A DNA stretch of 64,000 nucleotides from Ailanthus altissimus (lineage: Eukaryota; Streptophyta; Magnoliopsida; Sapindales; Simaroubaceae): contig OX327690.1 of the NCBI GenBank assembly GCA_946807835.1, positions 29,110,501-29,174,500 on the forward strand, written 5' to 3'. The translations under genes and the position numbers were made by a program. Shown piece by piece: positions 59,401 through 64,000 of this stretch. Numbering within the stretch: the first letter of the stretch is position 1; every line of letters begins with the position of its first letter. A model generated the notes under the pieces. The model worked only from the letters and a program-made list of their open reading frames with translations, was not told the DNA's origin and did not search any database.

Positions 59401-61730
59401 TATTTACCTGAAATCACCATAAACTATAATGAGTATAAAACTCAGTAAGCATACTAGTTTTTCATATATCAAATACAAATACATATATGTACACAATGCA
59501 TATGTATGATATGCTGTGATCAATCAAAATCATAATCTTATCAAATCACATATCATGTAAGCGCTTACACATTCTTTCAAAACACATAATAGGAATACCA
59601 TCACTCAACTACTACTTAGTAGGACTTACATATCACATATCACATAATGAGCCAAATGTCACTCGTAGGTGACATACCGTATGAGAGGAATAGTACAAGT
59701 GAGGTCTTTAAATCACACATATATAACGCTTATGCCCGAAGGTAAAAGCCAAACCCTCACCCTGATCATCGGTGAGTCCTCTCACATGTACCAATACGCC
59801 ACCACACGAATGTGATGACTCACACTTCCTTTAGGTACCAATAGGATCCTCCCTACATACGGAACACATAACATATACCAATCCCAAAGGAAAGGCCACA
59901 CATAAAGGCTCCACAAATCACATAAAATGCCTACTAAGTTAACAGTGAGTTCAAGTACCCTCAAAATACAAAATATTTCTCATGGACATATTACACTTCA
60001 AAAGCTTTCTTTATTAAACACATCTTATTTTAAAAGCTCACTTACAAAAACACATGTATGTCCATGCTCAATGTCAATGCTCACATTCAGAAACATATAT
60101 TCACATTTCATATCAAAATATACTTTGACATAACATAAACATATTCTTAACCCCATTTGCAAAATCATACAAAACAATTACTATGTTTATTGTGATTTCA
60201 GTAAAAAGTCTAGTATACTTACCTCTTAGCACTTACAGCTACAAGGCTTAAATCTCCTTAACCTATCAATGGAGATCAATCCTTTCATAAGCCTCACAAT
60301 TCACACAAATACTTAAATAGCTTACAAAATTATACACAATGCATTTAACACATCAAATTGGTATAAATACTTGATTTCTCAAAACTTGTCATTCTGACCA
60401 CTTACACTTAACAAAATTTTCTAATACATCAAATGATGTCCAATTACTCCAAAATCAGAATGTATTAATCTTGACTCATATATCCTTCCTATATATTAAT
60501 ATTATATCAAAATTCCTACACAATCCGTTTCATACACATCATCAAATCCAAACTACAAACCTGACAGGATCAAGATACTTACTGAACAGTATTCAATATC
60601 CCAATTTTATAAAATCATATACTAACTCAAAAATTATAAAACTACCACATAATTACTCTTAACACATATCTCAGTCCATGATAAATATTTGGCTTCCAAA
60701 TAACTGCCAAAAGTATTTTAAAACTATTTTATTTCATAACTTTAAAAATCTGTTAATCAAATATTGCAATGAGCTGATACACTTTAGAAATTTATAACAC
60801 TTCAACCACATTGATCTAAATTCTCAATTCCGAGTATATCATATTAGACATATAAAATTATCATATTCCACAAATTCATAATTTTTGAAGATCATTCAGT
60901 AGGAAAAAAATTATTTTTCACTGTACTATACTGTTTACACAGGAAATTTCCAGAATTTCAGGGTCATTTTGGTAAATTCACTATAAATTCAATTTCCAGA
61001 ATTTTCAATCGATTCAAAGTCTCAGATGATCCTTAACATGTCTAATTTTATATACTCAAAATTCAAAACCAGAATCGAATCACAACAGTTTATAAAATTC
61101 CTAGATCAATAGGTTATCCAGCAGAAATTCCATAATTCATCATGATTTATCAAACTATCTTATAGATCATCATCAATTCTCATATGATCTTACGAAATAC
61201 ACAACAAATCCTCAATTATACATATTTTCAGAAATCAAAACTTAAAGGAATTAACTTAATTAATACCAATAAATTGAGAAATACATATGATATACCTCTT
61301 GAAATTCAAAATTCCAATTTCTTCTTCTTTTTCTTCTTCTTCTCCTCTTTCTCTCTCCTCTATTTCTCTCTTCTCTCTCTTAAAATGGGTAGCTCGACCT
61401 AAAAATGGTAAATTAGGGTTTAAAAGTGTATTTTTATACTAAGAGGCTAATTTTTGGTATTTACAAATTTGCCCCCAAAACTTTCAAAGTATAACAATTT
61501 GGTCCCTAAAATAATTCCAAAGTCTTGCAAATAAACCCAATACTAATAGTATATCCTTAACCTATAAAAACACTACTAATAACAATATATAAATCAGGGA
61601 TCACCCACATACAAATAAAATACGTATATTTATATATATAAATATACATATTCTTACCGGTTATGGATACTGGTTACTACAGTTAGCATATATAACTCTC
61701 ATCTCTGCTAATTTTTAGCACTAGCCTAAA
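56500..61730. repeat. Long LTR-like repeat, copy B, split by a nested insertion
   Basis: Same family and orientation as copies A and C. Matches to copy C include 'ggattaactcttaatc' (56,850 versus 61,930), 'gtacttaacactta' (57,756 versus 62,441), the 'gattgaac' anchor (57,834) and 'gatggatcac' (58,377). The nested LTR at 58,833-61,681 interrupts it; the remainder resumes at 61,687 and ends 'gcactagcctaaa', comparable with the 'gcaccgaccctaaca' end of copy C, after a deletion of roughly 190 bases relative to C. The left edge is approximate. Confidence 0.6.
58833..61681 (-). mobile_element. Solo LTR of 2,849 bp with perfect 5-bp target duplication
   Basis: Begins TGTCACGCCCCAGACCC and ends GGTTACTACA on the plus strand (TG...CA). 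The five bases GTTAG are present on both sides (58,828-58,832 and 61,682-61,686). The host repeat copy C continues across the equivalent site without interruption. On the minus strand a TATA box (TATAAAAA, about 61,430-61,438) is followed by a leader rich in GA, as expected for LTR transcription in that direction. No coding sequence and no second LTR are present, so it is a solo LTR. The length is in the range of some Ty3/gypsy chromovirus LTRs, but the superfamily is not proven. Confidence 0.85.
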
Positions 61731-63696
61731 TGTATCATATGCAATAAATACAATAAATAAATATATAAATCGCATTAATATATAAATAGGGGTTAGAGAA
61801 CTCACCACAACGTGTAACGTAATACACGTATTTTCTCGAAGTTCGCATGGAGACCAACTCGTGTGTAGTTCTAGTCACCAATTCGGTGGACTTGGTGAGC
61901 TAGAACAGCAGCCTGATATCCAGCATAGGATTAACTCTTAATCCCCAAAATGACCGGTGTGTGTTTTTATATCCTTTTCTCCAAAAGGATAAGAAATTGA
62001 GAGTTTGAAACAATCAACCATTGCTTCAATTAGAAACATAGAAAAAAATGAAACAATTTTATTTTTCCTATTTTTTTTCTTTTTCTTCTTCTTCTCTTTC
62101 TCCTTTCAATTTCTTTCTTTCTTTCTCTCGGCCAAATGGCCATACACCCACACCCTTCTTTTTTTCTCTCTCTTTCTCTTTATAATATTAATAATAATAT
62201 ATATAATATATTATATAATATTAATAATATATTATATAATATAATAAGAGAGATATTTTGATTATTTAACCATTAAATAATCAAAGTGAGAAATAACTAT
62301 TTTGCCCCTCATAAATAGTTACCAAGTTTACCCTCTAGTGGGTTTCACCAAATTCCACACTTGGGTAAACTCAATTGAGGGTCCACAATACGCCACGTGT
62401 CATAATGCAATTAGTAAATAATAATTATTAACTAATTGTTGTATTTAACACTTAATTACAGACATGCATGTATTCCCATGGTAGTGCTGAATATTGCTGG
62501 ATTAAACACTTTAATCCAGCACGCTGCCCCAGTGCACAACGAGTACACTCTATATCGCGGGACTCCTTAAGTTCTACGCCTGATTCGTCAAATGGAACTA
62601 TTCTATGAGTCCATGAGCAATGCCCTATGCACACGTCACGAATATACAAATCAGCGCGTTGAACCATGCAAGTTGAGGTTACAACGCATACGTATAATCC
62701 TTACGTCATGATATCCTGGATGTGCAGGAATATAGATTATCACAGTCAAATCCCTTAGTGCTCATCTATGTCTTATCTCCAGACTAGTATCTTACTGAAT
62801 AATATGTGCAAACTCTTTTGCCATATTGTTCCACCTTGGCGGAACTCTTTCCCGGGATGATTGCTTGTGGCTACAAGACTTTCTGAGATACAGCCTCGAA
62901 GTATTTGGATATCTAACTCTATATACGAGCTGATGGATCCCATATCTGTACACGTCGGACTCCATAAGCATCAGACTATACCCAGTGACACCTAGCGGTC
63001 ACACTATGAAAGGTCTGTGACATGTGTGGAACCAAAGTATGGTGGATCACTTAGTGTCCACCTTGCACTCAGGTCAAAAGATCACGTATACTACTCAACT
63101 CGAGAGGACCCTCTGTTGATGGCTTATATTGGGTGTCTATCGGAGGCCCTCATGAGTCTGTCCTATATCCAATCCTAACTGGATATCCATATGTCAATAC
63201 GAGCTCCAAGCTCACAGTCGATCGACCATCTATACCCTATAGGTATGACATATGCTGATCTATATAAAAGGGTATCCACCAACAAACCCGCATCGGTAGA
63301 AATAGATCAGGAATAATTATTTGAGAGCATACTTGTGCAACTAGTATTTTCTGGCACCCGATTGCAACTCTTGCAACTATGCAGTCACTAGTATATTCTC
63401 AGGTGTATGTCCCATTATAGACAAAGCTCAAACTCTTGGATCTGCTGAGTATTATAACTAGCTAACACTTAACTGTGCTAACATTTAGCAATTATATCTC
63501 TCAGCGTGGTTAACCATGAACCCTTATCTAAACTCATTTATATCTAATCCAAACTCCTTCAAATCTACAATGTCTATAACATTACATTGCATGGTACCAT
63601 ATAAATTAGTATTAGCGATTTAATAGAAATGTACACTTGTATAAATATACAAGTATATGTACATTCAAGGATGGCACGTAAGCACCGACCCTAACA
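61731..63696. repeat. Long LTR-like repeat, copy C (most complete)
   Basis: Begins about TGTATCATATG directly after the end of copy B and ends CACCGACCCTAACA. It carries a CT-rich tract (62,070-62,180), an AT-palindromic stretch (62,185-62,246), the family core (62,499-63,060) and, on the plus strand, a good TATA box (CTATATAAAAG, 63,261-63,271). Terminal bases TG...CA fit an LTR. The absence of an internal region between B and C makes this an unusual head-to-tail pair. Confidence 0.6.
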
Positions 63697-64000
63697 GTTG
63701 TTACCCTATGATCATGCATCAAACTACCATAGGCTAAACTCATGAATCCATTTGTCAAGTTCATCATGGTTCCTCAATCATTCAAAATATTGATCATGTA
63801 TAATGAAAGAATTAAAACACAAGATAGAATGAATCAATTGAATATATCAAGTTCATAAACTAAAAATTAATACAATCCAAATTCATACTAGGTTCACATA
63901 GTCAAATCTTAGATGAATAATTTAGTCCATCACAAAACTAAAAGTTTCTAACCAATTCATAAAGATCAACAAGAATAAGAACATAATAATAAAAAAAGAG
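63697..64000. other. AT-rich DNA beyond copy C
   Basis: Nothing recognisable before the window ends. Confidence 0.3.

Noticed and set aside
59782..59964. Minus-strand frame reading a Trp/Tyr-rich peptide
   Set aside because: It lies within the solo LTR, has no start context or motif, and is not repeated as coding sequence.

Overview
The window is nuclear DNA from a flowering plant, almost certainly a eudicot. It is very AT-rich, its genes are broken by GT-AG introns, its three best genes have close relatives across land plants, and the rest is filled with plant transposable elements (Copia and other LTR retrotransposons, a TRIM, a LINE tail, Mutator-like pieces). I cannot name the species. 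I recognise no rRNA, tRNA or CRISPR array.

Four protein-coding genes can be read. (1) A 7-exon MATE/DETOXIFICATION transporter on the minus strand (10.7-15.5 kb, 504 aa). (2) An 8-exon GPI-anchored cysteine-rich secretory protein like Arabidopsis At1g61900, minus strand (31.5-35.2 kb, 462 aa), with a 15-bp microexon. (3) A single-exon, probably myristoylated 143-aa plant-specific protein, minus strand (37.6-38.0 kb). (4) A 3-exon coiled-coil protein of the At5g41620/BRANCHLESS TRICHOME-like group, plus strand (45.7-48.8 kb, 672 aa). In each multi-exon model the intron phases add up to one open frame. The genes look functionally unrelated: nothing here behaves as an operon or gene cluster.

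Layout: 0-10.4 kb holds decayed retroelements, one long LTR-like repeat (copy A), an orphan duplicate of MATE exon 5, and a Copia element lacking its polymerase core. 10.7-15.6 kb is the MATE gene. 16-22 kb is intergenic with LTR-like and Copia remnants. 22.3-27.5 kb is a full-length but dead Copia element with both LTRs. 28-31 kb has a fresh 146-bp tandem duplication and AT-rich spacer. 31.5-38 kb has two genes. 38-45.7 kb is AT-rich spacer with a 288-bp TRIM, a 90-bp palindrome, an LTR fragment and a run of 28 G. 45.7-48.8 kb is the coiled-coil gene. 49.6-55 kb is a direct duplication whose second copy was invaded by a LINE tail and by a Pack-MULE-like element carrying a broken glycerol-3-phosphate transporter fragment. 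55.5-64 kb is a Mutator transposase relic and two abutting long LTR-like repeats (copies B and C), with a 2,849-bp solo LTR nested in copy B and flanked by a perfect 5-bp target duplication.

I found no clearly new biological system. The most informative structures are the gene-capturing inverted-repeat element read against its empty-site duplicate, the nested solo LTR, the complete TRIM, the orphan MATE exon, and the glutamine-codon nonsense pattern at 3.1-3.7 kb.
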